Below, one piece after another: positions 17,046 through 25,028 of a stretch of DNA of 64,000 bases. A program made the position numbers and the translations under genes. Under the pieces are notes generated by a model that saw only the letters and a program-made list of their open reading frames with translations, was not told the origin of the DNA and made no database searches. How positions within the stretch are numbered: the first letter of the stretch is position 1; every line of letters starts with the position of its first letter. The stretch comes from CAUZWH01 sp965224275 (lineage in GTDB: Bacteria > Pseudomonadota > Alphaproteobacteria > SHVV01), in contig CBDCYR010000011.1 of assembly GCA_965224275.1 (NCBI GenBank), forward strand, positions 558,001 to 622,000. The letters run 5' to 3'.

Positions 17046-17181
17046 ATTTCAGTTTAAAGAAAGAAACTCGCGAGATTATGCGGTGGCTCACAGTCGCCGG
17101 GACGCAAGCCGAGCAATGCTGTACAAAGCGGTCCCTTTTCCGTTCCTTCATGATCCTTTGGGGGCCGCGTCAGGGGATGAC

Positions 17182-17724
17182 ATGCCGGATCTGCTCGAGG
17201 TCAAACTCGATCTCCTCAAGATCGAAATAGAAACCATCAACGGGGCAATCCTGAACAAGGACGAAAACACCCGTCAGATAAAAAATTGGGCGATTACGTT
17301 GTGGCTGGGCGCCACCGGTTTCGCGGCGACTAAACATCTCGCGGATCCTAACGCGACGACTGCGGTATGGGCACTGGCCACAGTTGCCATACCCGTGTCG
17401 TTCCTGCTGCTTGAACTTCACCACCGACGAATCCAGCGGAAGTTCATTTGGCGCGCCGGAAAGATCCACAGATACATCAACGGGTTGGATGAAGCCTGGT
17501 CCTTACGCGAGACCATTACCGACAAAGGCGAAACTGATTTTCGTTTCTACGATCCGGGTGGTGAGAGCTGGCGCCGTGAACTCGGTGGTGAGGAGTCCGA
17601 GAAATTCGACGCGTTCATAAGCCAGCTCAATCTTCTGAAAAACAAGAACATCTACGCGCTGTATGGCGTGCTGGCCTTTTTTTCAGTTCTACTTACGGTT
17701 TCTGGTTTCCTGGGTCTTGAATGA
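17182..17724 (+). CDS. Membrane protein of unknown function
   Basis: From MPDLLEVKLDLLKIEIETIN the protein has 180 residues: an N-terminal helix with heptad-like spacing, two central membrane helices (NWAITLWLGATGFAATKHLA and TVAIPVSFLLLEL), a cytosolic-looking middle, and a third C-terminal helix (YALYGVLAFFSVLLTVSGFL). The chosen ATG has an AGGGGATGAC stretch ahead; a longer start at 17083 adds a segment without clear role. No family is recognised with certainty. The three-helix layout with a charged middle domain is seen in small sensors and effectors, but that is only resemblance. Confidence 0.6.
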   Translation: MPDLLEVKLDLLKIEIETINGAILNKDENTRQIKNWAITLWLGATGFAATKHLADPNATTAVWALATVAIPVSFLLLELHHRRIQRKFIWRAGKIHRYINGLDEAWSLRETITDKGETDFRFYDPGGESWRRELGGEESEKFDAFISQLNLLKNKNIYALYGVLAFFSVLLTVSGFLGLE

Positions 17725-17835
17725 GCGAGTTTTGCCTTGTTCGCGAGCCCCATGGACGACCTGGTCTGGAGCGTAAGGTGGGCCGACCAAAGATCTGCGG
17801 CAGGCGTGCACCAACCGGCACGTGGTTTCGTCGAA

Positions 17836-18693
17836 TCAGCTACTTTCCGACGGCGCGAACTGCGCCTCCACCTCGGCCCAGCGATTGAAGCCGACGAGCT
17901 CCTGATATTCATCGAAGCCGACGCCGGTTCCGAACAGGGCGAGTTCGCCCGACTTCATATCGGCGAGTGCGTCCTGCATCACTTTGGTGGAACGCATCAG
18001 CAGTGAAATGCCGAAGGCCACGATCGTGAAACCGAGTTCGTAGAGCTCTTCGGGTTTGAGTATCGGTGTGCGCCCGCCTTCGAGCATGTTGGCGAGCTGC
18101 GGCACGTCAAAGGCGGCGCCGATCCGTTCGAGTTCGGGAATCGAGGTGGGCGCTTCGACGAAGATCCCGTCGGCGCCGGCCTCGATGTAGGCCTCGGCCC
18201 GGCGCAGTGCTTCGTCGAGGCCATATTTCTGACGGGCGTCGGTGCGTCCCAGGATCCAGAGATCGCTCGACTCCTTGGCGGCCTTGATATGGGCGATCGC
18301 GCGCTCGATCGGAATGACCTCCTTGCCAGCCATATGACCGCAGCGCTTGGGTGAAATCTGGTCCTCGATCTGAATCGCCTGGGCGCCCATGCGCTGATAG
18401 GTCTCGACCGTTTTAACCACCGTCTTAACGTCGCCATAGCCGTTGTCGCCATCGACGAACACTGGCAGGTCGCAGGCATCGATGATGTCGCGCATGGCCG
18501 CGCTCATCTCGCCCAACCCGACCAGCCCGACATCGGGGATCGCATAACGCGCGCCGACCAGCGGGAAACCGCCGATCATATAGGCCTTGAAGCCGGCTCG
18601 TTCGATCAACCGGGCGCTTAAGGCGTCGTGCGCGCCGGGCAGGTAAAGGGGCTTCTCGCTGGCCACGAGATCGCCGAATGTAGGAGCCGTCAT
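17836..18693 (-). CDS. Isocitrate lyase/PEP mutase superfamily lyase (2,3-dimethylmalate lyase or oxaloacetate decarboxylase type)
   Basis: 285 residues from MTAPTFGDLVASEKPLYLPG with a strong AGGAGG site. TIM-barrel landmarks: FVDGDNGYGD (metal-binding Asp), IQIEDQISPKRCGHMAGK, whose KRCGH loop carries the Cys of the C-C-cleaving lyase members, and ILGRTDARQKYGLDEA with the substrate Arg. Family role: Mg2+-dependent C-C cleavage of 2-hydroxy- or 2-oxo-diacids, or P-C bond formation. The KRCGH Cys argues for a lyase. It is divergent from the TauD-type gene with 115 bp between starts, so the two may share a promoter region. Confidence 0.87.
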   Translation of the reverse strand: MTAPTFGDLVASEKPLYLPGAHDALSARLIERAGFKAYMIGGFPLVGARYAIPDVGLVGLGEMSAAMRDIIDACDLPVFVDGDNGYGDVKTVVKTVETYQRMGAQAIQIEDQISPKRCGHMAGKEVIPIERAIAHIKAAKESSDLWILGRTDARQKYGLDEALRRAEAYIEAGADGIFVEAPTSIPELERIGAAFDVPQLANMLEGGRTPILKPEELYELGFTIVAFGISLLMRSTKVMQDALADMKSGELALFGTGVGFDEYQELVGFNRWAEVEAQFAPSESS

Positions 18694-18808
18694 CGCTGCC
18701 TCCTGGGCTGCGTTTGGTTTCGCGGATGGACTATTGTGGCGCAACCTACTCCGGCCGTTGGTCGCGACCAAGCAGCCGGTTATGATCGTGGCGTTCGGTG
18801 GGGGAGCG

Positions 18809-19945
18809 ATGGCTACCGAGGCGCAAACACAGATGGATAGTGAGGCGCAAGCGCAGATGGATAGTGAGGCGCAAGCGCCTGGCGAGATCGCCAGTCCGGC
18901 CGATTGGCGGGGACCGGATATCTACTGCTCCGAACGTTGGATGCGCCAGCTCTCGGGTCACGCGATCGATGAAATCGACGCGGCGTTGCGCCACGCGCAG
19001 CAGGCCGGTGTCGCCATCGCCGACCTCAGCCGCGAGACCTTCCCCTTGCCGACATTTGCCGCCGACCTGGCGGCGATGCGCGAGGAACTCGAGACCGGTC
19101 TGGGGCTGCAGCTCTATCGCGGCTTCCCGACCGAGCGCTACAACCTCGACGAACTGCGGATGATCTATTGGGGCCTGGCCAAATATATCGGCACGGCGGT
19201 AACCCAAAGCCATCGCGGCGATATCATCGGCGACGTCAGGGATATCGGGGTTGATACCAACAGCGCCAAAGGACGCGGCTATACCAGCAATCAGCGGCTG
19301 ATTTTTCATTGCGATTCGGCCGACGTCACCGGCCTGTTTTGCATCAATACCGCGAAAGCGGGCGGGCGCTCGCTGATCGTCAGTTCGATCGCCATTCACA
19401 ATGAAATCGCACGCACCCGGCCGGACCTGCTGGCGGTGCTGCATCAGCCCTATATCTGGAGCTGGCAGGGGCAGGAGCGCGCCGGCGAGCTGCCGTATTA
19501 CCCGCAGCCGATTTACGGCCTGCGCGAGGGACACCCCGCCAGCCGCTACATCCGCGTCCATATCGACAACGCCCAGGCGTTCGACGCGGTGCCGCGATTG
19601 AGCGGCGCTCAAGTCGAAGCCCTGGATCTCGTCGATACGCTCTGCGCGCGCGCCGATTTTCACTTCCAGATGGACTTCGTGCCCGGCGATATCCAATTTC
19701 TCAACAACCACGTCACCTATCACGCGCGTACCGCGTTCGAGGATCACGACGACCCCGCGGCCAAGCGCCATCTGATGCGGATGTGGCTGGCGGTTCCCAA
19801 TAGTCGCCCCTTGCCGGATGGTTTTGCGCCGCTTTACCGCGATGTTTGCGCCGGTGCCGTGCGGGGCGGATTTCCGTCGGCGGTTGTGCCGCCGCTTTTT
19901 CAAACGGACGCTCTCATGTTTGTCAAGCACTCGATGGGGCCGTGA
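18809..19945 (+). CDS. TauD/TfdA-type Fe(II)/2-oxoglutarate dioxygenase
   Basis: About 378 residues from MATEAQTQMD, the ATG best placed after GGGGGAG; upstream in-frame starts lack a site. The iron ligands appear as HCD in LIFHCDSADVTG (about residue 167) and the distal His in QFLNNHVTYHARTAF, with the 2-oxoglutarate Arg in RHLMRMWLAVPN. Family role: hydroxylation or oxidative cleavage of a small acid such as a betaine, sulfonate or aryloxyacid. The C-terminus DALMFVKHSMGP does not look native and overlaps the IS110 gene by 23 bases, so the element probably removed the last residues. Confidence 0.85.
   Translation: MATEAQTQMDSEAQAQMDSEAQAPGEIASPADWRGPDIYCSERWMRQLSGHAIDEIDAALRHAQQAGVAIADLSRETFPLPTFAADLAAMREELETGLGLQLYRGFPTERYNLDELRMIYWGLAKYIGTAVTQSHRGDIIGDVRDIGVDTNSAKGRGYTSNQRLIFHCDSADVTGLFCINTAKAGGRSLIVSSIAIHNEIARTRPDLLAVLHQPYIWSWQGQERAGELPYYPQPIYGLREGHPASRYIRVHIDNAQAFDAVPRLSGAQVEALDLVDTLCARADFHFQMDFVPGDIQFLNNHVTYHARTAFEDHDDPAAKRHLMRMWLAVPNSRPLPDGFAPLYRDVCAGAVRGGFPSAVVPPLFQTDALMFVKHSMGP
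18818..18877. repeat. 24-bp tandem repeat (2.5 copies) in the 5' end of the dioxygenase gene
   Basis: Units 18818-18841 and 18842-18865 differ at two bases, and a half unit follows. They encode EAQTQMDS, EAQAQMDS and EAQA, a low-complexity N-terminal extension that keeps the reading frame. Confidence 0.9.
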
Positions 19946-20978
19946 GGACGCGGTAGATCTCGCGGGCCACGTAACGCTTCAGGCAGCGCATGATCTCGCG
20001 TTTGGACAGCCCCTCCAGGGTCCTGCGAGCGACATAGGCTCGGGTCCGCTCGTCGGTTCGCATTCGGCACACGACGACCATGTGCAGGGCGGAGTTGGCT
20101 TGGCGGTTGCCTCCGCGGTTGAGACGGTGGCGTTGCGTCTTCCCACTCGATGCGGGGATCGGGCAGACGCCGCACATCATGGCGAAGCTCGCCTCGGAGC
20201 GGAGCCGATCCGGGTTATCCCCAACGGCGACCATTACTGCGCCTGCGTTTTCGGTGCCCACGCCTTCGAGCTCGAGCAGACTGGGGGCGAGCTCCTCGAC
20301 CAAGGGGACGATGAACCGGTCGAGTTCAGCGATCTCGTCGTTGATGTCGAGGATTCTGCGGGCGAGGGACTTCAGGGAGAGCTTGGTCGCGACCACCGGG
20401 TCTCGATAGCCGACCGTGTCCGGCCTCCAGGCCGCACAGGTACGGAGGCGCTGCATGCGGGTGAGGTTGCGGACCTGGTCACGCACTTCCTCCGGTGCGG
20501 CAACGATGGTGTTGTAGAGTTGTTGCAGGGCCGCGCGGCGGCACTTGATTGCCGTCTTTCGCGTTGTTCGCAGCACCCGCAGGGCTTCCACGCTGCCGGA
20601 ACGGTCTTTGGCCACCTGGACCCGGCGTCTTGTGCGCGCCGCCTCGGCCGCGGAGATCGCATCCAGGGCATCGTCCTTGCCCTTGGCTCTTCGGCTGGCT
20701 GGGTCCGGCCCGGTCACCTCGAGCACGGGGATACCCGAGAGTGCCAGGTGCCGGGTGATGCCGGCTCCGTAGGTACCGGTGGATTCCACTCCTACACGAA
20801 GCAGCTCGCCATGAGAGCGGAACCAGCGAAGCATCGCCCGGTAGCCGGCTCGGGTGGTGGAGAACGATTCGGTACCAAGCACCGTTCCGTCGTGGCTCAC
20901 GACGGCGGCGGTGTGCAGGTCCTGGTGGGTGTCGACGCCACCGATGATCTGGATGTTGTCGGCTGTTGTAGTCGCCAT
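19923..20978 (-). CDS. IS110-family DEDD transposase/recombinase
   Basis: 351 residues from MATTTADNIQIIGGVDTHQD. The RuvC-like DEDD domain shows GGVDTHQDLHTAAVV (Asp), GVESTGTYGAG (Glu) and KGKDDALDAISAAEAART (paired Asp). The C-terminal Tnp20 domain shows LEGVGTENAGAVMVAVGD, MCGVCPIPASSGKTQRHRL and NRGGNRQANSALHMVVV, the region of the catalytic Ser. Family role: bridge-RNA-guided recombination that inserts the element at a sequence chosen by the RNA. No lesion is visible, so it may be active. Confidence 0.95.
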   Translation of the reverse strand: MATTTADNIQIIGGVDTHQDLHTAAVVSHDGTVLGTESFSTTRAGYRAMLRWFRSHGELLRVGVESTGTYGAGITRHLALSGIPVLEVTGPDPASRRAKGKDDALDAISAAEAARTRRRVQVAKDRSGSVEALRVLRTTRKTAIKCRRAALQQLYNTIVAAPEEVRDQVRNLTRMQRLRTCAAWRPDTVGYRDPVVATKLSLKSLARRILDINDEIAELDRFIVPLVEELAPSLLELEGVGTENAGAVMVAVGDNPDRLRSEASFAMMCGVCPIPASSGKTQRHRLNRGGNRQANSALHMVVVCRMRTDERTRAYVARRTLEGLSKREIMRCLKRYVAREIYRVLTAPSSA

Positions 20979-21262
20979 GTCCGCCCCCTGGTCTATGATG
21001 GGTGGAGGGGTTGGCTCCGAACTCAGCCGATGTCGGACACGACAGTGACGGGGCGCCCAAGGCCGGGCTCTCATCAGGTCACGATGTCGGTCGAGGTCGG
21101 AACCTCAACCGGTTGCCCCCGGGTGGCCGACATGTCCGGGGAATGACATCTCGGTCGATCTGAGTGTGGGTCAAGCCACCCAAGGACGGCCGGCCCTATC
21201 AGTCTAGATGCGTCTATCGCTGTGCGGGTCAGGTCACTCCGAGGGAACCGGCCCGCAGATAC
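20979..21262 (-). ncRNA. Candidate IS110 bridge RNA region
   Basis: No ORF is supported here. In the IS110 group the structured bridge RNA is encoded between the element's left end and the transposase start, which is this interval. Seen: several short inverted repeats, for example tcggtcgaggtcgg near 21089 and GGCCGGC arms near 21190. An 8-base match gctctcat occurs at 21067-21074 and beside the inferred insertion point at 19910-19917, where a target guide would be expected to match. Presence of an RNA is inferred from family knowledge, not shown. Confidence 0.4.
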
Positions 21263-21289
21263 TCACTATCTGAGTGATAGGGAGCTGAT

Positions 21290-22336
21290 ATGACCGAACC
21301 CGGCACCATCGCCGACACTACCGCGCCGCTGCAGGCCTATGCCGAGCGCATCGCCGGCAACAACCTCGCACCATTGTGGGAGCGCCTGCATTCGCTGATC
21401 ACGCCGGAGCCGGCCAGCGCCGCGGTCGCCGCGCTGTGGAAGTATGACGAGGTGCAGCCGCTGCTGATGGAGGCCGGCGAACTGATCACGGCCAAGGAGG
21501 CGGAACGGCGGGTGCTGGTGCTCGAGAATCCCGGCCTGGAGGGCCTGAGCCGGATTACCACATCACTTTATGCCGGGCTCCAACTGGTGCTGCCCGGCGA
21601 GGTCGCGCCGGCGCACCGCCATACGCCAACCGCGCTGCGGTTCGTGGTCGACGGCGACGGTGCCTATACCGCGGTCGAGGGCGAGCGCACGGTGATGCAC
21701 GAAGGCGATTTCGTGATTACGCCGAATTGGACATGGCACGACCACGGCAACGAAAGCGATCGGCCGATGGTCTGGCTCGACGGCCTCGATGTTCCCATGG
21801 TGCAGTTCTTCGATGCCTCCTTCGTCGAGCCCGGTGCCGAAGACAGCCAGCAGCTGCAACGGCCCGAGGGTGATTCACTGGCGCGCTACGGCTCGGGGTT
21901 GATGCCGGTCGGTCGCACCCCGGCCAGCCACGCCTCACCGATCGTCAGCTACCCCTACGCCCGCACCCGCGACGCGCTCGAACAAATGCGCCGGGCCGAG
22001 GAGTGGGATCTGCATCACGGCCTGCGGTTGCGCTACACCAATCCGGATAGTGGCGACTACGTGCTGCCGACGATCGGCACATTCATTCGGTTGCTGCCGC
22101 AGGGCTTTGAAACCCAGACCTACCGCTCGACCGACGGCACCGTGTTCTCGGTCGCCGATGGCAGCGGCCGCACCATCGTTGGTGACCAGGTGCTGGAATG
22201 GAAGAAGCGCGACACTTTCGTCGTGCCGAGCTGGCGCTGGCACCACCACGTCGCTGACGACGAAGCCGTGCTGTTCAGCTTCTCCGATCGTCCCGTCCAA
22301 GAGAAACTCGATCTATGGCGCGAAGAGTTGGGATAG
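21290..22336 (+). CDS. Gentisate 1,2-dioxygenase
   Basis: 348 residues with two cupin domains. The N-terminal cupin carries the iron-binding HRH of VAPAHRHTPTALRFVVDGDG and the third ligand region TPNWTWHDHGNES. The C-terminal cupin (about 250-345) contains TFVVPSWRWHHHVADDEAVL. Reaction: ring cleavage of gentisate (2,5-dihydroxybenzoate) with O2 to maleylpyruvate, in the cytosol. Maleylpyruvate isomerase and fumarylpyruvate hydrolase are not in the window, so the rest of the pathway must be elsewhere. The FAD monooxygenase at 23833 could feed it. It may instead act on a related salicylate. Confidence 0.9.
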   Translation: MTEPGTIADTTAPLQAYAERIAGNNLAPLWERLHSLITPEPASAAVAALWKYDEVQPLLMEAGELITAKEAERRVLVLENPGLEGLSRITTSLYAGLQLVLPGEVAPAHRHTPTALRFVVDGDGAYTAVEGERTVMHEGDFVITPNWTWHDHGNESDRPMVWLDGLDVPMVQFFDASFVEPGAEDSQQLQRPEGDSLARYGSGLMPVGRTPASHASPIVSYPYARTRDALEQMRRAEEWDLHHGLRLRYTNPDSGDYVLPTIGTFIRLLPQGFETQTYRSTDGTVFSVADGSGRTIVGDQVLEWKKRDTFVVPSWRWHHHVADDEAVLFSFSDRPVQEKLDLWREELG

Positions 22337-22375
22337 CGGCGCATTGGGTTCGCTGCTCTCACGCTTTTGTCAATT

Positions 22376-22478
22376 CACCCCCTCACCCCCGCCCTCTCCC
22401 CGCTGGGGCGAGGGAGCCAACGTGCGCACCGCATAAGCCCTCGCCCCTTGGGGAGAGGGTTGGGTGAGGGGGCTTTTC
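22376..22478. repeat. Dispersed C-rich inverted repeat element, copy 1
   Basis: Arms of the type CCCCCTCACCC and GGGTGAGGGGG enclose CCCTCTCCCC and an internal ccataagccctcgcc segment. The same layout recurs at 29878-29972. It is intergenic and could fold on either strand. This interval (22337-22510) holds no gene. Confidence 0.75.
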
Positions 22479-22510
22479 CGCAAGTGGGATGCCGTTTGAC
22501 TTCATAATAC

Positions 22511-22525
22511 TGACAGAAAATGTCA
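22511..22525. promoter_or_regulatory. Operator for the YafY/WYL regulator, site 1
   Basis: TGACAGAAAATGTCA lies 46 bp before the regulator's ATG. It differs by one base from the site before the glyoxalase-like gene at 23282, so it is probably an autoregulatory operator. Confidence 0.7.
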
Positions 22526-22570
22526 TCATAAACTCCTAATCTAATCTTCCCGGGGTTAGGAGTGGTCATC

Positions 22571-23263
22571 ATGGCGCGTTCTGAGCGGTTGCTTGAATTG
22601 ATGCAGGCGTTGCGGCGGCGGCGACGGCCGGTTAGTGCGGCCGAATTGGCCGACGAATTGTCGGTCTCGATGCGCACGATCTACCGCGACATCCAAACCT
22701 TGATCGGGCAAGGCGCTCCGATCGAGGGCGAGGCTGGTATCGGCTATGTCCTGAAGCCGGGATTTTTTCTGCCCCCGCTCATGTTTGCCGACGAGGAGAT
22801 CGAAGCTCTGGTGCTGGGATCGCGCTGGGTGGCGCAGCGAGCGGACGCGCCGTTGGCTAAGGCGGCCCGCAACGCACTAGCAAAAATCGCTGCGGTTCTG
22901 CCGCGAGACCTGCTCGATAGCTTTGAATCATCGGGCCTGTTCGTCGTCGCGACCCAATCTCAAGCAACCGATAGCGTCGATCTGGCGCCGCTCCGCGAAG
23001 CGATCCGCAGTGAGCATAAGATCCGCATCGTTTATGAAAGCAAAGCCGCCGAACGAACCGAGCGCACGCTATGGCCAATTGCGATTGCGTTTTTCGAACG
23101 GGTGCGGCTGCTCACGGCCTGGTGCGAGTTGCGGCAGGACTATCGCCACTTCCGCACCGATCTGATCGTCGAGTTGATGCCGCTCGGCCAGCGCTATCCG
23201 CGGCGCCGCCGGGCGATGCTCAAGGAATGGCGGGAGGCCGAAGCATTGACCGCAGAGGAATGA
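22571..23263 (+). CDS. YafY/PafC-type transcriptional regulator with WYL domain
   Basis: 230 residues from MARSERLLELMQALRRRRRP, with GGAG 9 bases ahead. It has an N-terminal DeoR-like winged helix: SAAELADELSVSMRTIYRDI is the classic HTH_11 with recognition helix. A WYL-type domain follows at about 135-215, with the first strand IRIVYESKAAERTERTLWP and CELRQDYRHFRTDLIVEL (the RxFRxDRI-like signature). Family role: ligand-responsive repressor or activator. The two near-identical palindromes before it and before the next gene indicate that it controls both. Confidence 0.9.
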   Translation: MARSERLLELMQALRRRRRPVSAAELADELSVSMRTIYRDIQTLIGQGAPIEGEAGIGYVLKPGFFLPPLMFADEEIEALVLGSRWVAQRADAPLAKAARNALAKIAAVLPRDLLDSFESSGLFVVATQSQATDSVDLAPLREAIRSEHKIRIVYESKAAERTERTLWPIAIAFFERVRLLTAWCELRQDYRHFRTDLIVELMPLGQRYPRRRRAMLKEWREAEALTAEE

Positions 23264-23281
23264 GAGGTTTTGGAAGACTAC

Positions 23282-23296
23282 TGACAGAAACTGTCA
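23282..23296. promoter_or_regulatory. Operator for the YafY/WYL regulator, site 2
   Basis: TGACAGAAACTGTCA is a perfect 6-bp inverted repeat around AAA. It lies 55 bp upstream of the glyoxalase-like gene and just after the regulator's stop. Confidence 0.75.
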
Positions 23297-23350
23297 CAAC
23301 GATAGCTGATACTCGTGGGATCGAAACGCCAACTATGGAGGAGACATCCC

Positions 23351-23734
23351 ATGAGTGATCAAGTTCGCAATAGCGTCGCGGTGTGGTTCGAGATTCCGGC
23401 TGCCGACCACGATCGCTGCGTCGGATTCTACGAAGGACTGTTCGGGGTCGAATTGCACCATCAAGAGATGGGATCGATGAAGATGTCGATCTTTCCCTAC
23501 AACGATCCCGGAGTGTCGGGCTGCGTGCAAAGTGGTCCTGAGGCCAAGCCGGGCGGCGAAGGTTCGGTGGTCTACCTCAATTGCGACGGCCGTCTCGACA
23601 CGATCATCGGCCGGGTCGAGAAACTTGGCGGACGTGTCGCAACGCCCAAAACAGCACTGCCGGAGGGTATGGGCGCGATGGCGTACATCTTTGACACCGA
23701 GGGCAACCGGATCGGCCTGCACGAAGCCGCGTAA
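23351..23734 (+). CDS. VOC-family (glyoxalase/bleomycin-resistance-like) protein
   Basis: 127 residues from MSDQVRNSVAVWFEIPAADH, with GGAGGAGAC directly upstream. Two beta-alpha-beta-beta-beta modules are visible: VWFEIPAADHDRCVGFYEGL at the start, and GAMAYIFDTEGNRIGLHEA at the end with the metal-binding Glu expected near NRIGLHE. Family role: metal-dependent lyase, isomerase or dioxygenase, or drug sequestration; this branch (PhnB/YaeR-like) is commonly paired with YafY-type regulators. Here the shared operator supports that pairing. The substrate is unknown. Confidence 0.85.
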   Translation: MSDQVRNSVAVWFEIPAADHDRCVGFYEGLFGVELHHQEMGSMKMSIFPYNDPGVSGCVQSGPEAKPGGEGSVVYLNCDGRLDTIIGRVEKLGGRVATPKTALPEGMGAMAYIFDTEGNRIGLHEAA

Positions 23735-23832
23735 CAATGTTGATTGGGTTGATTGGGGAGGTCGCAATGCGGCCTCTCCAACGACTGCAATTTGGGAGCG
23801 CCACGACCAGGTCGGAAACATCCTGAAATACT

Positions 23833-24960
23833 TTATTCGATCTGGGCCGCTTCGTATTCGGCGATGAAACGGGGTGCGATGTCGCGCAGGCGGTCGTGGG
23901 TCATACGACCCGATCGCGTCATGTAGGCGTAGGCGAACGAGTAGGGGGCCAGGTGCATCAAACCGCCAAAACGTTCGTACCAGGAAAAGCTGCCCGCGGC
24001 CCCGGCCAGGATTTTGTCGACGATCGGCCGCCGGGATTGTTCGAAACGGGCCAAAGCGAGCAAGACATCGTTGCCGGTTTCAGCAAACGAGCGGGCCAGA
24101 AAAATGGCGTCCTCGAGCGCCAGCCGGGTGCCCGATCCGATCGAGAAATGCACCGTACGCAGGGCGTCGCCGATTAGGCCGACGTTGCCATGGGTCCAGT
24201 GCCGATTGGTAACGACCGGAAAATTGCGCCAAAAGGATTTGTTCGAGACCAGCGCATGGCCACCGAGATCCGGAGCAAAGATCTGCTCGCAAGTGTGCCG
24301 GCTTTGGTTTTCCGACATCGCGGCAAAGCCAGCGCGTTGCCACGTCGCCGCTTCGCACTCGACGATGAAGGTGCTCATCGCCGGGCTGTAGCGGTAGTGG
24401 TGCGCGACGAACGCGCCATGTTCGGTCTCACGGAAGGTAAGGGTTAAGGTGTCGAACTGTTGTTCGGTGCCGTACCACACGAACTTGTTCGAGAGGTCGG
24501 CGATTTCAGGACCAAATTGATCGGCCAGATGAGAGCGGACGACGGAATTAACGCCGTCGGCACCGACGATCAGATCAGCATCGATCGCGGTGATCGTCTC
24601 GACCGGAGACTCATAAGCGATATCGACATCGGCAGCGGCGCATAGATCTTGCAGCAGCAACAGAAGTTCAAGGCGGCCGATCGCGGCAAAGCCGTTGCCA
24701 TCGATCCGGATCGCCCGGTCGCGATGCACGATCGTCTGCTCCGGCCAGCGCTGCATGGCCGCGGTCAGCGCCGCATAGAAATCGGCATCGTCACGTTCGA
24801 GGAAGCTCAGCGCGCCTTCGGAAAACACGACACCGAACCCGTAGGTGGCATCGCGCGGGTTTTGCTCGATAACGCAGATGCGGTGGGTCGGGTTTTGCCG
24901 CTTCATCAGCAGCGCGAAGTAGAGGCCAGCGGGGCCGGCCCCGACGATGGTGATGTTCAT
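23833..24960 (-). CDS. FAD-dependent aromatic monooxygenase (salicyloyl-CoA/2-aminobenzoyl-CoA hydroxylase-like)
   Basis: 375 residues. The dinucleotide fold starts immediately: MNITIVGAGPAGLYFALLMK (GxGxxG). The second FAD motif is DLIVGADGVNSVVR (DG) and the third VGLIGDALRTVHFSIGSGTR, in the GD-x-x-x-x-x-P position but without Pro, as in the aryl-CoA hydroxylase branch. Role inferred: NAD(P)H- and O2-dependent ring hydroxylation of an aromatic acid or its CoA ester, plausibly at the 5-position to give gentisate-type products for the dioxygenase at 21290. An upstream TTG start would add eight residues. Confidence 0.82.
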   Translation of the reverse strand: MNITIVGAGPAGLYFALLMKRQNPTHRICVIEQNPRDATYGFGVVFSEGALSFLERDDADFYAALTAAMQRWPEQTIVHRDRAIRIDGNGFAAIGRLELLLLLQDLCAAADVDIAYESPVETITAIDADLIVGADGVNSVVRSHLADQFGPEIADLSNKFVWYGTEQQFDTLTLTFRETEHGAFVAHHYRYSPAMSTFIVECEAATWQRAGFAAMSENQSRHTCEQIFAPDLGGHALVSNKSFWRNFPVVTNRHWTHGNVGLIGDALRTVHFSIGSGTRLALEDAIFLARSFAETGNDVLLALARFEQSRRPIVDKILAGAAGSFSWYERFGGLMHLAPYSFAYAYMTRSGRMTHDRLRDIAPRFIAEYEAAQIE

Positions 24961-25028
24961 GGGCTCATCTGTTTGATTAACCAAAGTACCGCCCTACGTT
25001 TGCTGCAATTGGGAGGTTATGTTTGCGC

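Larger units (their letters stand above)
19917..21270 (-). mobile_element. IS110-family element (ends approximate)
   Basis: It has one intact IS110 transposase and about 290 bp of non-coding DNA on the 5' side of that gene, as in the IS110 group. IS110 elements have no inverted repeats or clear target duplications, so the ends are inferred: the left limit from the unnatural C-terminus of the dioxygenase, the right limit from the gentisate dioxygenase start at 21290. Confidence 0.75.
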
